A stretch of DNA of 64,000 nt from Albidovulum sp. bin36 (lineage in GTDB: Bacteria; Pseudomonadota; Alphaproteobacteria; Rhodobacterales; Rhodobacteraceae): NCBI GenBank assembly GCA_002238565.1, contig MPMP01000004.1, forward strand, positions 1-64,000, read 5' to 3'. The notes under the pieces were generated by a model that did no database searches, was not told the DNA's origin, and was given only the letters and a program-made list of their open reading frames with translations. Of this stretch, positions 18,194 to 26,914 are shown piece by piece (position 1 is the first letter of the stretch; each line of letters starts with the position of its first letter). A program made the position numbers and the translations under genes.

Positions 18194-18496
18194 ATGAAGA
18201 TGCTGGCGATCGGATTGACGATTGCCCTCCTGGCGGGGGTGGCCGGTTCAATTTGGTGCAATTTCGTTCAATTTGACGAACTCAGCAAAGAAATCGACGA
18301 GATTCATGCTCGATTCGAGGAGATTCCCACCAGAGCCGAGCTGGATGCCTAGGTGCAGCGGATTAGAGCGGATGTGTAGCAGAATCGGCTTGGCGAACAG
18401 GAATTGAAAAGGACGGTCATGAACGCAGTCCATGGCTGCCATGCCGTAGGATATAGCAATGCCGAAATATCCAGAATCGAATGCCCGCTCTTTTAA
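18194..18496 (+). pseudogene. Small membrane/coiled-coil protein gene with two in-frame amber codons
   Basis: ATG 18194 has a good ribosome site (GGGAGAG, 18181-18187). The frame codes a hydrophobic N-terminal segment (MLAIGLTIALLAGVAGSI), then a charged helix (LSKEIDEIHARFEEI). TAG at 18350-18352 and TAG at 18377-18379 interrupt it, yet the reading continues sensibly (VQRIRADV, then QNRLGEQELKR) to TAA 18494-18496, for about 100 residues in all. Reading both TAGs as CAG (Gln) restores a smooth coiled coil, so two C-to-T changes would explain the damage. If only the first stop counts, a 52-residue single-span protein results. Confidence 0.5.
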
Positions 18497-19085
18497 AATC
18501 TCGATGCAAGCCGAAATTGCCCTTCAAGCGCCGGCAGGCGTTCCGGGACGATGGAAGAATGAGCTCGCCGTGAATTCATGCTAGGCGCCGATAAGTTTTC
18601 GAGATCGGGCCGCCGTCGCCGCCGGCAATGCCCGGAACTTGGCTGATCCGCTCGCGGCAACGAACCGCCATCGCGCAATCTGCATGAAGTTCGATCCGCG
18701 CGCATCCATGCTCGCCGTCGCTGCCGGCTTTAGATGCCGACTTGGCGCCCGCTCCGTTTAATTCGCAAGATTCGGGTCCTTCTTCCCGCCGGGAGCAGCA
18801 GGAAGCGCGCTAGCCGGCCGCGCGTCTTCGATCCCTCGCCCTGCGAAAACTCTTAAGCCCGAATCAATCTAGCTCCGTCGCGTTCAATGACGATCCGATG
18901 ACGGAGCGAGGGTTGGAATCGCGGCGAGCCGCCTCGTTCCTGCGGGAGGCGGCGGAATCGCTCCGAACCGAAGCGGTTCCCCGCGTCGATCGCATTTCAG
19001 GCGCCGATCCCTTGCGCTCGGCAGAACCTCGCGATGCGGCATGGGCGGACCTTGCCGCGCATCCTGGATTGGCGGCACGATGCGG
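18497..19085. other. Gap without a recognisable gene
   Basis: About 590 bases. An open frame at 18884-19159 on the minus strand and others on the plus strand are composed of Arg/Ser/Pro-rich text typical of shadow translation. Nothing else was seen; the dhaK-like gene ends at 19086. Confidence 0.45.
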
Positions 19086-20090
19086 TCAATGAATTGCCGG
19101 AAAGAACGGCGTCGCCTGCGGCGCGCGCCACAGGCGCAGCATATCGCCGTCCGGTTCAAGCAGCGAGATCGAAAAGCCGGCCGTCTCCTGCGTCGTCGAG
19201 AACGAGCCGATCATCGGCGAAACCGATTCAATCCCTCGCCGGTCCAGCTGCCTTGAAACCTCGCGATACGCGGTTAGCAATTCCATCATCGTCGTGCCGC
19301 CCGATCCGTTGATCAGCGCGATTGCCGGTCCGGGCGGCCGAATCGGACGATCGTCAAGCAGTTCGCCTACCACGGACTCCACGAGCTCCGAGGCGGGTCC
19401 CATCTTCCTCCGGGCTACGCCCGGCTCCCCGTGCACGCCCATTCCGATGAAAACCTCGTCGTCGGGCAGCGCGAACATCCGTTCGCCGGTCAGAGGAGAA
19501 ACGCCAGGGGAAATGGCGACGCCCAGCGTCCTCGTTCGCGACCGGACCTCTTCGCCCAGCGCGACGAGCTCTCCGATTGGCGCGCCCTCCTCTGCGGCGG
19601 CGCCGAGTATCTTGTAGATGAACAGCGTTCCGGCCGCGCCTCTTCGCTCGTCTTCGCGCCCTTTCGGAGCCGATGAAACATCGTCGTACATAAGCAGCGG
19701 ACGAACGTCGTACCCTTCGTCGACCGCCATCTCGGCCGCCGCGTTGCCGTTGATGACGTCGCCCGAATGCCTCGAAATCAGCAGAACGGCCCCTGCGTCA
19801 CCGGCGACGTCTTCAATTCCTGTTAAAATCATTTCCGGCGGCGGCGCGGCGAAAACGTCGCCGACGACATTGGCGTCCAGCAATCCGCCGCCCACGAACC
19901 CCATTGCGATCGGCTCGTGCCCGCAGCCGTTTCCAATCAGAAGAGCCGTCTTCCTCGAAGCATCCGCGGGCTTCGCGCGCAGAACGATCCGAGGATTCGA
20001 CCCGATCGCCACGACATTCGGATAGGCCGCGACGAATCCTTCGATCATGTCGCTTTCGATGGTGGCTCTGGAATTGATGACTTTCTTCAT
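19086..20090 (-). CDS. dhaK: Dihydroxyacetone kinase-like subunit DhaK
   Basis: About 334 residues. This subunit holds the ketose through a hemiaminal to a His; the DhaL subunit supplies the phosphate from ATP. GHEP near 57, SGDVIN near 107 and GVHGEPG near 213 match the substrate-binding His, Asp and covalent His of known DhaK. It differs nearby: NGCGHEP replaces GGSGHEP, which may reflect another ketose such as erythrulose. ATG 20090 overlaps the dhaL stop (ATGA at 20087-20090). No DhaM or PTS gene is present, so ATP is the likely donor. Last gene of a seven-gene operon beginning at 25537. Confidence 0.88.
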   Translation of the reverse strand: MKKVINSRATIESDMIEGFVAAYPNVVAIGSNPRIVLRAKPADASRKTALLIGNGCGHEPIAMGFVGGGLLDANVVGDVFAAPPPEMILTGIEDVAGDAGAVLLISRHSGDVINGNAAAEMAVDEGYDVRPLLMYDDVSSAPKGREDERRGAAGTLFIYKILGAAAEEGAPIGELVALGEEVRSRTRTLGVAISPGVSPLTGERMFALPDDEVFIGMGVHGEPGVARRKMGPASELVESVVGELLDDRPIRPPGPAIALINGSGGTTMMELLTAYREVSRQLDRRGIESVSPMIGSFSTTQETAGFSISLLEPDGDMLRLWRAPQATPFFPAIH

Positions 20091-20620
20091 CGGCGGCGAT
20101 CCTTCCAATTCGCGTAGGCGCCAAGAATCTCGGCGATCGACCTGGCACCCGCATCCAAGTGGCCGATGCCGGAATTCTCCACGTATCTCGCTCGTCCGCT
20201 CATCGCGACCATATCGCGCGTGGCCTCCAGGCCGCTTCTGGCAGCCCGGGCCGCCGCGCCAGCATCCGAGCCGGCTTCCGATGCCGGGATCAAAGCATCC
20301 AGCATCGTCTTGTGGCCGGGCTTCGCGGATCCGATTCGCATTATGCGTTCGGCCGCTTTTCCAAGCTCCTCGTCGAGGGGCGCGCCGTCCTTCTCGACTT
20401 TGTGGATCGCGGTGACGACAAAGCCGAACAGCGTCCCGCCGGCGCCTCCCGACGCCGTTCGAAACGCCTTTCCCGGATTGGACTCGTCGGCGACCGCCGC
20501 GCGAATGCCCTTAAGCATCGTGGTTCCGTGATCGCCGTCGCCCGTCGCCGCGTCGAGCCGGTTCAATTCGAGCTCGATGTCCTCGAAGCGCGCTGCCAGG
20601 CACGACCAGAATTCGATCAT
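20087..20620 (-). CDS. dhaL: Dihydroxyacetone kinase-like subunit DhaL
   Basis: About 177 residues, slightly shorter than usual (about 200). It carries the Mg-ADP site LDAATGDGDHGTTM (about 24-37) with its three Asp residues, GGAGGTLFG (about 65) and KPGHKTMLDAL (about 103). It phosphorylates the ketose held by DhaK. The frame is open to 20941, but ATG 20620 overlaps the stop of the upstream isomerase gene (ATGA), which decides the start. The missing N-terminal residues compared with relatives suggest a trimmed first helix. Confidence 0.87.
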   Translation of the reverse strand: MIEFWSCLAARFEDIELELNRLDAATGDGDHGTTMLKGIRAAVADESNPGKAFRTASGGAGGTLFGFVVTAIHKVEKDGAPLDEELGKAAERIMRIGSAKPGHKTMLDALIPASEAGSDAGAAARAARSGLEATRDMVAMSGRARYVENSGIGHLDAGARSIAEILGAYANWKDRRR

Positions 20621-21453
20621 CCGAACGTTTTTCGCATGAAGGCCAGCGACCGCCTCGCGGCATCGGTGGCATCGGGCTCGATATTGCGCCAAATGTTGAG
20701 ATCGGCGCTCGAAGGATTGCCGGCGATGACGAAAATTTCCGCGACGATCCAGCCGCAGTAGCCCGCCCGTCCCAAGCCGTCCCTGACATCGCTCCATGGC
20801 AGGTGCCCGGACCCGGGAACGCCCCGGTCGTTCTCCGACACGTGAAAGTGGACGAGCTTGTCGCCGGTCGAGGCGATCGCTGCGGATATGTCCTTTTCCT
20901 CCATATTGAGATGGTAGGTGTCCAGCAGCACGCCCACGCAATCCGACGAGGACGCCTCGGCGATTTCAGTCGCCTCGCGAGCGGTGTTGACGAGGTCGGT
21001 TTCGAATCGATTGATCGCTTCAATCCCCAGCTTGACGCCGCAGGCGTTCAAATCGCCGTCCAGAGCTGCAAAGGCCTCCGCGGCGTAGGCCGCGCGCTCG
21101 GCCTTGCGACCGGGATCGAAAACGCCCCACGGCGCGTAGACCACCCCAGCCAGGCTTCCGGACCCGATCTTCGCGGTCGTGCGAATAGCCCAGCGCAGAT
21201 AGTCGACGCCGGCCTTTCTGACGTTCGCGTCGGCCGACGTGATGTCCGCATTCGGCGCCAGCCCGTCGGAGCAGGTTATTTCAAGACCGTGGCTTCTTGC
21301 CAGGGCGCCGAGCGATTCCGCCCTTTCGTCGGTCATGCCCAGCAGCGAAATCTCGACCCCGTCGAACCCCAGCTCGGCGACCGTTCTCATGATCGGTGCG
21401 ACATCGTCGGTCCACCGAGCCATCCAAAGCCCCGCATGCACGCCGTATTTCAT
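20617..21453 (-). CDS. Sugar-phosphate isomerase/epimerase (tagatose-3-epimerase-like)
   Basis: A 278-residue TIM-barrel protein of the AP-endonuclease-2 superfamily. Metal ligands expected in ketose 3-epimerases and LerI-type isomerases are visible: Glu in IEAINRFETD (about 145), Asp in LLDTYHLNMEEKD (about 180), His in HFHVSENDRG (about 206) and Glu in VAEIF (about 244). Coupled by ATGA to dhaL. With DhaKL it fits a route for a C4 to C6 ketose, for example erythrulose phosphate isomerisation; this is inference from family and context. Confidence 0.87.
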   Translation of the reverse strand: MKYGVHAGLWMARWTDDVAPIMRTVAELGFDGVEISLLGMTDERAESLGALARSHGLEITCSDGLAPNADITSADANVRKAGVDYLRWAIRTTAKIGSGSLAGVVYAPWGVFDPGRKAERAAYAAEAFAALDGDLNACGVKLGIEAINRFETDLVNTAREATEIAEASSSDCVGVLLDTYHLNMEEKDISAAIASTGDKLVHFHVSENDRGVPGSGHLPWSDVRDGLGRAGYCGWIVAEIFVIAGNPSSADLNIWRNIEPDATDAARRSLAFMRKTFG

Positions 21454-21462
21454 GGCAGCCTC

Positions 21463-22506
21463 CTAATTCGCCAGCACCCACAGCGACGACGGCGGCAGGC
21501 TGATTTTCAATTCGTCGCCATTGGAGATGCCCGCAACTTCGTTGGGATTCGCGACGACGTCGATAAGCTCGCCGCCGACGCGCAGTTTCAGCCTGGTCTG
21601 GGTTCCCATGAACAGCTTGTCCGACAGGCTGGCCGTCAGCCTGTTCCTCGACGCCTCCGCATGGCCGATTCTTACATTCTCCGGCCGAAAGGTGAGCTTG
21701 CCCGGGCCCGTCGCGGCGCCTTCGGGCAGATCGAGCGCTCCCAGAGCGCTTTCGAACCGGGAGCCGTCGGAATGCCCCTGAACGAAGTTCTGGCCGCCGA
21801 AAAACCGCGCGGTGGCTTCGTCGACCGGCCGGTTGTAGAATTCTTCCGCGCCGGCGTACTGCTTGAGCCTGCCGTCGAGTATCAATGCGACCTTGTCGGC
21901 CAGGACGACCGCCTCCTCCTGATCGTGGGTTACGAATATCGTCGTAATCTTCAGATCCTGCTGCAGGCCCCTGATCAGGTCGCGCATCTCGAACCGCAAA
22001 TGCGCGTCTAGATTGGACAGCGGCTCGTCGAGCAGCAGAACGTCCGGCTCGACGATCAAAGCGCGAGCCAGCGCGACGCGCTGCTGCTGCCCGCCCGACA
22101 GCTCGGACGGCCTGCGGCTTCCGAGATCGGGCAGCTTGACCAGGCTAAGCATGTCGCCGACGCGGCGGCTTATCTCCCGCTTGTCGACTTTTCTCATCTT
22201 CAGCCCGAAGCCGATATTCTCGGCGACGTTCATGTACGGAAAAAGCAAATAGTTCTGGAACACCATGACGACGCCGCGCTTTTCGGGCTTCTCGTGAAGA
22301 ATCGACCTGCCGCCGAATTGCACGTCGCCCGACGTCGGCTCGAGCAGGCCGGCGATCATCTTCATGGTCGTGGTCTTCCCGCAGCCCGACGGGCCCAGAA
22401 GCGCCGCGAGTTCGCCGCTGGCGATCTCCAGCGAAAGACGGTCCAGCGAAGGCTCGGTCGCGCCCTGATAGACTTTCGTCAGCTCCTTCAGCGAAACCTG
22501 GGTCAT
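21463..22506 (-). CDS. ABC importer ATP-binding protein (PotA-like)
   Basis: A 347-residue ATPase. Walker A GPSGCGKTT (about 37-45), Q-loop FQNYLLFPY, signature LSGGQQQ, Walker B LLLDEP, switch His in VTHDQ, then a C-terminal TOBE-like domain (FRPENVRIG near 265). The long open frame continues upstream to 23790, but that part is the shadow of two permease genes. ATG 22506 overlaps the upstream permease stop (ATGA), fixing the start. It energises the YnjB/Pot-type importer encoded just upstream. Confidence 0.92.
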   Translation of the reverse strand: MTQVSLKELTKVYQGATEPSLDRLSLEIASGELAALLGPSGCGKTTTMKMIAGLLEPTSGDVQFGGRSILHEKPEKRGVVMVFQNYLLFPYMNVAENIGFGLKMRKVDKREISRRVGDMLSLVKLPDLGSRRPSELSGGQQQRVALARALIVEPDVLLLDEPLSNLDAHLRFEMRDLIRGLQQDLKITTIFVTHDQEEAVVLADKVALILDGRLKQYAGAEEFYNRPVDEATARFFGGQNFVQGHSDGSRFESALGALDLPEGAATGPGKLTFRPENVRIGHAEASRNRLTASLSDKLFMGTQTRLKLRVGGELIDVVANPNEVAGISNGDELKISLPPSSLWVLAN

Positions 22507-23327
22507 ATCGTGCCGAATCCCCCTACCGCGCTGCTTCTGCCGGACAGATGGCGAGCCGTCATGAGCAGAATCAGAATTCCGGGAAGAATGTAGATCATCC
22601 CAATGGCCCCGGTAATGTCGTTGCGGTTCGAAGTCGCGAAATTGAATAGAAGCAGCGGCAGCGTGACGACTTTGCCGCCGCCGATCAGCAACGTTAGAAT
22701 ATACTGGCTCCAGGAAACAAGGAACGCGAAAAGCCCGCCCACGATAACGCCCGGCATGATCGCCGGCACGGTAATGTACCAGAAGGTCTCTAGAGCCGAG
22801 GCGCCCAGGCTTCGCGCCTGAGCTTCGTACGACGGATCGTAGTTGGCGAAAATCCCCGACATCACCAGCACCATGTACGGAAGAGTCGGGATCAAGTGCA
22901 CGATGATCACGCCGCCGACCGTATTGTTCAATCCGAGAGCGATGAATACGGAATGAATGCCCAGAACCACGGCGATGCCGGGAACGATCGTCGGCGCCAG
23001 GATCATCAGCTCTACAAGCTCCTTGCCGCGGAACCTGTACAGGCCGAGCGCGCGGCCGGCCGGAACGCCTACGATTATCGAAAGAAAAGTCGCGGCGAGA
23101 GAGATTCCGATCGTTAGCCAAAGGCACTCGATTACGCCCGCCGTATCGGACAGCGTGTATTCCCAGGCTCTGAGCGACCAGTTGCGCGGCAATAGATCCG
23201 GGAAATACCAGCCCCGCGCGAACGACCAGATGCCCAGAGGTATGAGCGGCAGCACGAGCCAGGTAATTAGCACGGCGCCGGTAAGCGCGCGAAAGCCTCG
23301 CGTGAACATCGATTCGCGACCGCGCAT
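22503..23327 (-). CDS. ABC importer permease (PotC-like)
   Basis: A 274-residue inner-membrane protein with six predicted spans and the coupling loop EAQARSLGASALETF, which matches the EAAxxLG loop of Pot/Ynj permeases. It starts 3 bp after the PotB-like permease stops and overlaps the ATPase start by 4 bp. It forms the channel together with the PotB-like subunit. Confidence 0.9.
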   Translation of the reverse strand: MRGRESMFTRGFRALTGAVLITWLVLPLIPLGIWSFARGWYFPDLLPRNWSLRAWEYTLSDTAGVIECLWLTIGISLAATFLSIIVGVPAGRALGLYRFRGKELVELMILAPTIVPGIAVVLGIHSVFIALGLNNTVGGVIIVHLIPTLPYMVLVMSGIFANYDPSYEAQARSLGASALETFWYITVPAIMPGVIVGGLFAFLVSWSQYILTLLIGGGKVVTLPLLLFNFATSNRNDITGAIGMIYILPGILILLMTARHLSGRSSAVGGFGTI

Positions 23328-23330
23328 CGC

Positions 23331-24188
23331 CTAGCTCCTGATTCGGCGGCGCGTATAGCGCACGTAGATGTAGATCATGATCGCGCTGAGCACGGCGATC
23401 ACGATCGCCATGGCCATGGCCTCGGGTCGGGCCGCCAGATCGACGTCGGTGTATTTCCGGTAGGCGAGCACGGGCAGGGCGGCGGGATAGTTCGCGCCGA
23501 GAATCGCAGGAATTTCGTACGCTCCGAAGGTAAAGGCGAATACGATAACCGATGCCGAAAGAACGCCGGGAAAGATCAGCGGCAGAAGCACGTGCCGAAA
23601 GGCCTGCCAGCGCGTCGCGCCGAGCGAGCGGGCGACGCTCTCGTAGTCTTCGCCCAGCGACTGCATGTTCGCCAGGACGATAATGCCGATGAAGGGAATC
23701 TCCTTCCAGACGTACTGAAGAATTATGCCGATGGCGTAGGGATCGAATACCAAGACGGGGAAGTCTCTCGGCCTCGATATCATCCCCCATTCCGCCGCGA
23801 GGCGAGCGAATGTTCCCGATTGCGAAAACAGGTAGAGAATGCCGATCGCCCCGACGAGGTGGGGCACGGTCAAGTTCAGCTGGAAGAGGAAGTTGACAAC
23901 CGCGCGCCCGATGAACTGGCGCCGGAGCAAGAGCGCGGCCCCTATCGCAAGCACCGACGAAATCACGGTCGAGGTGAAGGCTATGTGAAACGTCAGAAGG
24001 AAGGAGCGCAGAAACTCGGCGCTGGTGAATATTTTGAAATAGGCCTCGAGATTCGGTTCCAGCAGGCCGATAATCGGCATGTAGTTGAAGCTGCGCATGA
24101 GGCCGATGGCCAGGCCGCCGAAAAATAGCAGCACGATAAACGACATCGCCGGCAGCAGCAGCAGGAAAATCTTCACTCGGTCCGACAT
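23331..24188 (-). CDS. ABC importer permease (PotB-like)
   Basis: A 285-residue inner-membrane protein with about six spans and the coupling loop ESVARSLGATRWQAF near residue 190. Partner of the PotC-like permease. In YnjC of enteric bacteria the two permease halves are fused; here they are separate genes. A strong hairpin lies between this gene and the binding-protein gene. Confidence 0.9.
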   Translation of the reverse strand: MSDRVKIFLLLLPAMSFIVLLFFGGLAIGLMRSFNYMPIIGLLEPNLEAYFKIFTSAEFLRSFLLTFHIAFTSTVISSVLAIGAALLLRRQFIGRAVVNFLFQLNLTVPHLVGAIGILYLFSQSGTFARLAAEWGMISRPRDFPVLVFDPYAIGIILQYVWKEIPFIGIIVLANMQSLGEDYESVARSLGATRWQAFRHVLLPLIFPGVLSASVIVFAFTFGAYEIPAILGANYPAALPVLAYRKYTDVDLAARPEAMAMAIVIAVLSAIMIYIYVRYTRRRIRS

Positions 24189-24254
24189 GGCGCCGTGCAG
24201 TCCCCGCTCGCGGCTATGCGCCGGCTGCTGCGCGGCCGGCGCGGTTGATCTCGC

Positions 24255-24282
24255 GCGGCGGCGCGCAAGGGCGCGCCGCCGC
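24255..24282 (-). promoter_or_regulatory. Strong GC-rich intercistronic hairpin
   Basis: Perfect 12-bp inverted repeat GCGGCGGCGCGC (24255-24266), loop AAGG, GCGCGCCGCCGC (24271-24282), between the binding-protein stop (24308) and the PotB-like start (24188). No run of T follows, so it looks more like an mRNA-stabilising or attenuating structure than a full terminator. Confidence 0.7.
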
Positions 24283-24307
24283 CATCGGCACTATATTGCT
24301 AGGCCCG

Positions 24308-25537
24308 CTATTGGCCTACGTTTGCGATCCAGCCTTCCTCGACGGCGGTGATCCACGCCGAATGAAGTTCCGGCAGCGCGGCCTTGGCAAGCTCGGCCGG
24401 CGCAACTACGGACGGATGCCGTTCGATCGAGCCGAATTTCTCCTGGATTTCCGCGGAAGTGCGATCGACTTCGATCGCCGGCTTGGTGCCCCAGACATCG
24501 GGGCGGGCCTTGTGGTACTGGGCTTCGCCGGACAAAAGGACGTTCTGCAGGACAAGAGCAGCCGCCTTGTGGGGCGAGTTGATCGGAATGATGGTGTAGT
24601 TCGTATTGCCGATCGTTCCGTCGGTCAGGCCGTAGCTGCTGGTCGTCGGCGGGAAGATGCCGTTTTCGACGTTTAGGCCGAATCCGGCGGGCTCGTAATT
24701 GAAGTACAAATCGACTTCGGAATTGGCGAACAGCTCCGCCAGCGCGTTGATCGAAGTCGGATAGGTTGCTCCTTCCCGCCAGAGGTCGGATTCCATATCG
24801 TTCAGAATCTGCCACGTTTTCGCTGCCACTTCGTCGTACAGGGCCTGATCGAAGGGCACCAGCAGCCTGTCGACGCCGCCGGCGGCGTGGTAGAATACGT
24901 GGCGCACGAAAACCGACCCGTTGAAGTCGGGCGGCGCCGGATAGGTGAAGGCGCCCGGATTCTCCTTGACCCAGGCAATCAGCTCGCCGATCGATTTCGG
25001 CGGATTGGGCGTGCGCGCCGTATCGTAGGCGAAAGCGAACTGGGCTTTGGACCAGGGGACTTCGCATCCGTCGACCGGAACGCCGAAATCGTTCGCGATC
25101 GCCGGATTGTCCCAATTGACCAGCGCGTTGTTAGGCAGCACGTCCATATAGCCGCAATAGGCCATGTTGCCCTGCTTCATCGTGCGGAAGTTTTCGCCGT
25201 TGATCCAGATCATGTCGACCGAGCCCTCGTCCGTAACGCCGGATTCCAGCTCGCCAAGGACGATATTCACGGCTTCGACCGTATCGGTCAGGCCGACGCG
25301 ATTCAGGGTAATATCGTATTCATCTTTAAGAATGCCGCCAATGAATTCGGTAACGTAGCGATTGATGTTGTCGCTGCCGCCCCACAGGAACCAGTTGACT
25401 TCGCCGCCTCGAGCCATTTCGACGACTTCGTCCCAGGACATCGACTTTAGGGCTTCGCCGTCGGCCGTGTCGGCCATGGCCATCGGAGCCAGAGCCGCCG
25501 ACCCGGCCAAGGCGGCAATTTTCGCAAGCAGTTTCAT
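24308..25537 (-). CDS. ABC importer binding protein (YnjB-like)
   Basis: A 409-residue periplasmic protein with a signal peptide (MKLLAKIAALAGSAALAPMAMA, given in part; cleavage near AMADT). The mature part reads NWFLWGGSDNINRYV and later DMIWINGENF, typical of the YnjB/COG4134 group of type-2 binding proteins. It heads the operon with two permeases, ATPase, isomerase and DhaLK. ATG 25537 follows AAGGAGGATCCT, the strongest ribosome site in the operon. Context suggests a sugar or sugar-like ligand rather than the polyamines bound by PotD. Confidence 0.87.
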   Translation of the reverse strand: MKLLAKIAALAGSAALAPMAMADTADGEALKSMSWDEVVEMARGGEVNWFLWGGSDNINRYVTEFIGGILKDEYDITLNRVGLTDTVEAVNIVLGELESGVTDEGSVDMIWINGENFRTMKQGNMAYCGYMDVLPNNALVNWDNPAIANDFGVPVDGCEVPWSKAQFAFAYDTARTPNPPKSIGELIAWVKENPGAFTYPAPPDFNGSVFVRHVFYHAAGGVDRLLVPFDQALYDEVAAKTWQILNDMESDLWREGATYPTSINALAELFANSEVDLYFNYEPAGFGLNVENGIFPPTTSSYGLTDGTIGNTNYTIIPINSPHKAAALVLQNVLLSGEAQYHKARPDVWGTKPAIEVDRTSAEIQEKFGSIERHPSVVAPAELAKAALPELHSAWITAVEEGWIANVGQ

Positions 25538-26020
25538 AGGATCCTCCTTTAAGGTTGCTATCGCGAATGATTGACTAAAGTACGAGAAACACTAATTTCG
25601 CTGAATTTTCCGGTCGATGCTCGTCCGGTCGGCTAATTTTGCCGAGCGGCGACGGGCGCGCGGCGGCGAATTCGCTTCGCCGCCAACCAATGAGCCGACC
25701 AGCGACTGCGACTTGCCGAGAGCTTTCGGCGACTTCGATAGTTCGCTGTCGTCCATATGCGGTTTATCCTCCTGGACCGGAAAAAATACTCGGAACGGAT
25801 CGTGCGCACGCGAAATCGGACAACACGATTCCCTTTAGCGAGCGCAAATTGTCCAAATTCACGGAAGTGTCAAGCGCATTGCCGATCGTGGGCAGAGACA
25901 ACCGACCGGACTATCCCTTATCCGGAACCCGAGCCGCCGCCCGCAGCGGCCGCCGGCTAGCCATGCGCCGCGACGGAAACGCAAATCGCCGATTTCCAGC
26001 GCTGAAGCCGCCGCGATCCC
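25538..26020. other. Gap upstream of the YnjB-like operon
   Basis: About 480 bases. The AT-richer part just upstream of 25537 should contain the operon promoter, but no convincing -35/-10 pair was fixed. Short open frames here look like shadows. The gluconolactonase-like gene ends at 26021 on the same strand. Confidence 0.45.
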
Positions 26021-26914
26021 TCACCCGGCGAAACGCGCTTCCGCAAGTCCCTTGACGCCAAGGCCATCTATCGCAAAAAGGCTTCCCGCCTGCGGCTGAA
26101 CCGAGCCGGGCGCCAGATTGAGGCTTAGCGACGTAACGAACAGCGTATCCAGCCCCGCGCCCCCGAACGCCGGCTTCGTCGGGCGCTCGATAGGCAGATC
26201 GACTGTCATATCCACCGCCCCTTCCGGCGTAACTCTTACGATTTGCCACCCGTCGATTCCCGCGAACCAGTAGCAGCCGTCCGCGTCGACGGTCGCCCCG
26301 TCCGGACGCCAGGGCCGCGAACCCGTATCGAAAAACAGCCGTCGCTCCGTCGGAACGCCGTCGTCCTTATCATAGCGGAACTTCCAAATCGTTCGCACGC
26401 CCTTGTCTGAATCCGCGGCGTACATCGTCTCGCCGTCCGGCGAAAAGGCTAGGCCGTTCGTCGTGAAAAAGCCGCCCACGCCCTTCCAGATGCCGCGGTC
26501 GGCGTTCAGGCGGTAGAAGGCGCCATCGGGCGACTTTGGGGCGGTTTCGCGCATGGTCCCCGCCCAGAACCTGCCCTGCCGATCCGTTCCGCCGTCGTTG
26601 AATCGATTCCCCGGCTTGTCGGATTCCGGATCGCCTATCGATTCCTTTCGCCCGGATTCCGGATCGAAAAAGTAGAACCCCGATTTGGCGGCAACGACAA
26701 GGCCGCCCGATTCTCGCGGCGCGACGCAACCGACCGGCTCCCCGAAGTCGCAAGCCTTGTTTTCTCGAGTCGACGGGTCGTATCTGTTGATTTGCCCGGC
26801 GGGAATGTCGACCCACCACAGGCACGAATTTCGTTTATCCCAGAACGCACCCTCGCCGGTCACCGACCGGCTGTCCACGACGCATTCGATTTCCACGGCT
26901 TTCCCCCTCGGCAT
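26021..26914 (-). CDS. SMP-30/gluconolactonase/LRE family protein
   Basis: About 297 residues forming the six-bladed propeller of the SMP-30 lactonase family, which hydrolyses sugar lactones with a divalent metal. Metal ligands seen: Glu in GEGAFWD near residue 18, Asn in RFNDGG near 101, Asn in TTNGLAFSPDG near 147 and Asp in RPDGATVDADG near 197. ATG 26914 is one start; a GTG at 26896 with AGGGGGAAA six bases before it is also attractive. It lies upstream of the ketose operon on the same strand, consistent with sugar oxidation. Confidence 0.88.
   Translation of the reverse strand: MPRGKAVEIECVVDSRSVTGEGAFWDKRNSCLWWVDIPAGQINRYDPSTRENKACDFGEPVGCVAPRESGGLVVAAKSGFYFFDPESGRKESIGDPESDKPGNRFNDGGTDRQGRFWAGTMRETAPKSPDGAFYRLNADRGIWKGVGGFFTTNGLAFSPDGETMYAADSDKGVRTIWKFRYDKDDGVPTERRLFFDTGSRPWRPDGATVDADGCYWFAGIDGWQIVRVTPEGAVDMTVDLPIERPTKPAFGGAGLDTLFVTSLSLNLAPGSVQPQAGSLFAIDGLGVKGLAEARFAG

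Noticed and set aside
18350..18379. Reassignment of TAG to glutamine
   Set aside because: Well-supported genes in the same window end in TAG (acoA at 43156, vsr at 40443, the class IV aminotransferase, the phosphatase), so the code is standard.
20621..20941. Extended DhaL frame
   Set aside because: It overlaps the isomerase gene; the ATGA junction gives the start at 20620.
22507..23790. Long N-terminal extension of the PotA-like ATPase frame
   Set aside because: It overlaps two well-supported permease genes in another frame and reads as Arg/Ser-rich shadow; the ATGA overlap at 22503-22506 fixes the true start.
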